Source: Candidatus Gastranaerophilales bacterium
Lineage (GTDB): Bacteria; Cyanobacteriota; Vampirovibrionia; Gastranaerophilales; Gastranaerophilaceae
Assembly: GCA_944322875.1 (NCBI GenBank)
Contig: CALUQI010000007.1
Span: 1-37,733 of the forward strand
Reading direction: 5' to 3'
DNA length: 37,733 nucleotides
The translations under genes and the position numbers were made by a program. This document shows positions 37,043 through 37,733 of the stretch, in pieces. Each line of letters starts with the position of its first letter. The stretch's first letter is position 1. The notes below the pieces were generated by a model, which saw only the letters and a program-made list of their open reading frames with translations, made no database searches and had not been told where the DNA came from.

Positions 37043-37733
37043 TGGTCGAGATAAAGGGGTTAAATAAAAATGCTACAAGGATGCTTACAGGGCTTATCTT
37101 GGGAACTGTAGCCATGGCTTGTATTATAGAAGGCAAACTTGCACTTTTGGCTATTTTGCTTTTTATTTTGTATTTTGCATCAAAAGAATACGTTAAAATA
37201 CTCAATCATAAAGGATTTTATCCCAGTTTAAAAATGATATATATTGCAGAAGCTATTTTGGCGGGAATAGCATATTTTCAAAGATTTGATCTTGTAGCTT
37301 TTGCACTTACTGTTTGTGTAACTTGTGCGTTTATGTGGGTTTTGTTCAAGGGACGACAACCATATATTGCTAATGTTGCAACTACAGTTCTTGGAATGAT
37401 TTATTGCGGCTGGTTTCCTTTGCATTTATTGTTTCTTAGAAACCTTGAAAGTGCAGAGTATAATGACGGTTTGGCATTTGTAGTGATGATGTTTATTGCA
37501 GTTTTGCTTACTGACACAGGTTGCTATTACGTTGGAAGACATTTAGGTAAACATAAATTGGCTCCGGTTATCAGTCCAAATAAGACGATTGAGGGTTCCA
37601 TTGGTGGTGCTTTATGTGCTATTTTGGGGGTTTTGATAATTGGTTGGTATATTGGTCTTGAATGGTATATGTCCTTTATTGCTGGTCTGCTTTGTACATT
37701 GTTTGCACAGATAGGTGATTTGTGTGCATCTCT
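37042..37733 (+). CDS. cdsA: phosphatidate cytidylyltransferase (C-terminus beyond window)
   Basis: The first 230 codons of CdsA, which makes CDP-diacylglycerol for phospholipid synthesis in the inner membrane. Several hydrophobic helices are followed by the family signature at about residues 160-190: LTDTGCYYVGRHLGKHKLAP, then SPNKTIEGSIGG, and further on QIGDLCAS. The family pattern S-x-x-K-R/T-x-x-K-D-x-x-x-x-x-x-GHGG lies beyond the window. The start overlaps the frr stop by one base and an RBS-like GAGG lies 13 bases upstream inside frr. Confidence 0.95.
   Translation, partial: MVEIKGLNKNATRMLTGLILGTVAMACIIEGKLALLAILLFILYFASKEYVKILNHKGFYPSLKMIYIAEAILAGIAYFQRFDLVAFALTVCVTCAFMWVLFKGRQPYIANVATTVLGMIYCGWFPLHLLFLRNLESAEYNDGLAFVVMMFIAVLLTDTGCYYVGRHLGKHKLAPVISPNKTIEGSIGGALCAILGVLIIGWYIGLEWYMSFIAGLLCTLFAQIGDLCAS

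Overview
The window is AT-rich (roughly two thirds A+T by eye), densely coded bacterial chromosome. The gene content points to a didermic, probably gut-associated member of the non-photosynthetic sister group of Cyanobacteria (Melainabacteria/Vampirovibrionia, most like Gastranaerophilales). This placement is inference. It rests on an isolated atpD-atpC pair (the cyanobacterial ATP synthase arrangement), a very large adhesin with a filamentous-haemagglutinin/LktA-type N-terminus, a type IV pilus secretin/ATPase/platform cluster, and the low GC content. No 16S rRNA lies in the window to test it.

Layout. Positions 1-2315 (minus) hold the first 771 codons of a secreted adhesin that runs off the left edge in a Ser-Asp repeat. 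Next, on the minus strand, come a Wzx/MATE-like flippase and rimO. From 5414 to 15050 the plus strand carries a secreted beta-rich protein, an FtsB/DivIC-like protein, a TPR protein, an HExxH secreted protein, a CtpA-type S41 protease, gyrB, adk, map and a possible RNase H-fold protein. From 15007 to 19781 the minus strand carries tmk, the operon rpmG / tRNA-Trp / secE / nusG / rplK / rplA, a coiled-coil DivIVA/AtpF-like protein, coaD and a small winged-helix protein. At 19918-24403 (plus) is a two-gene recombination-repair module: a giant SF1 helicase and a separate Fe-S nuclease. From 24392 to 27937 (minus) are a small secreted protein, rplL, rplJ with its L10 leader, atpC and atpD. From 28069 to the right edge (plus) are a uridine-kinase-like protein, a PilP/GspC-like protein, a secretin, PilB, PilC, an SDR enzyme, pyrH, frr and the start of cdsA.

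How the genes work together. The two ribosomal-protein operons carry visible autoregulatory RNA. Two near-identical hairpins, one before rplK and one before rplA, mimic the L1-binding site of 23S rRNA. A canonical L10 leader with an internal terminator-like hairpin precedes rplJ-rplL. The pilus cluster supplies outer-membrane pore, assembly ATPase and inner-membrane platform, but lacks pilM/N/O and pilT locally. pyrH-frr-cdsA is the usual UMP kinase / ribosome recycling / phospholipid run.

The most unusual items are as follows. (1) An AddAB-like machine appears re-partitioned: an inactivated AddB-type helicase half and an active UvrD-type half are on one chain, and the AddB-type Fe-S nuclease is a separate small protein. 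(2) A TPS-type adhesin ends in an MSCRAMM-like Ser-Asp stalk made of an exact 48-bp repeat. (3) The L1-site mimics are duplicated. (4) Several genes have a good promoter whose -10 box lies 6-8 bases before the start codon, suggesting leaderless mRNAs.
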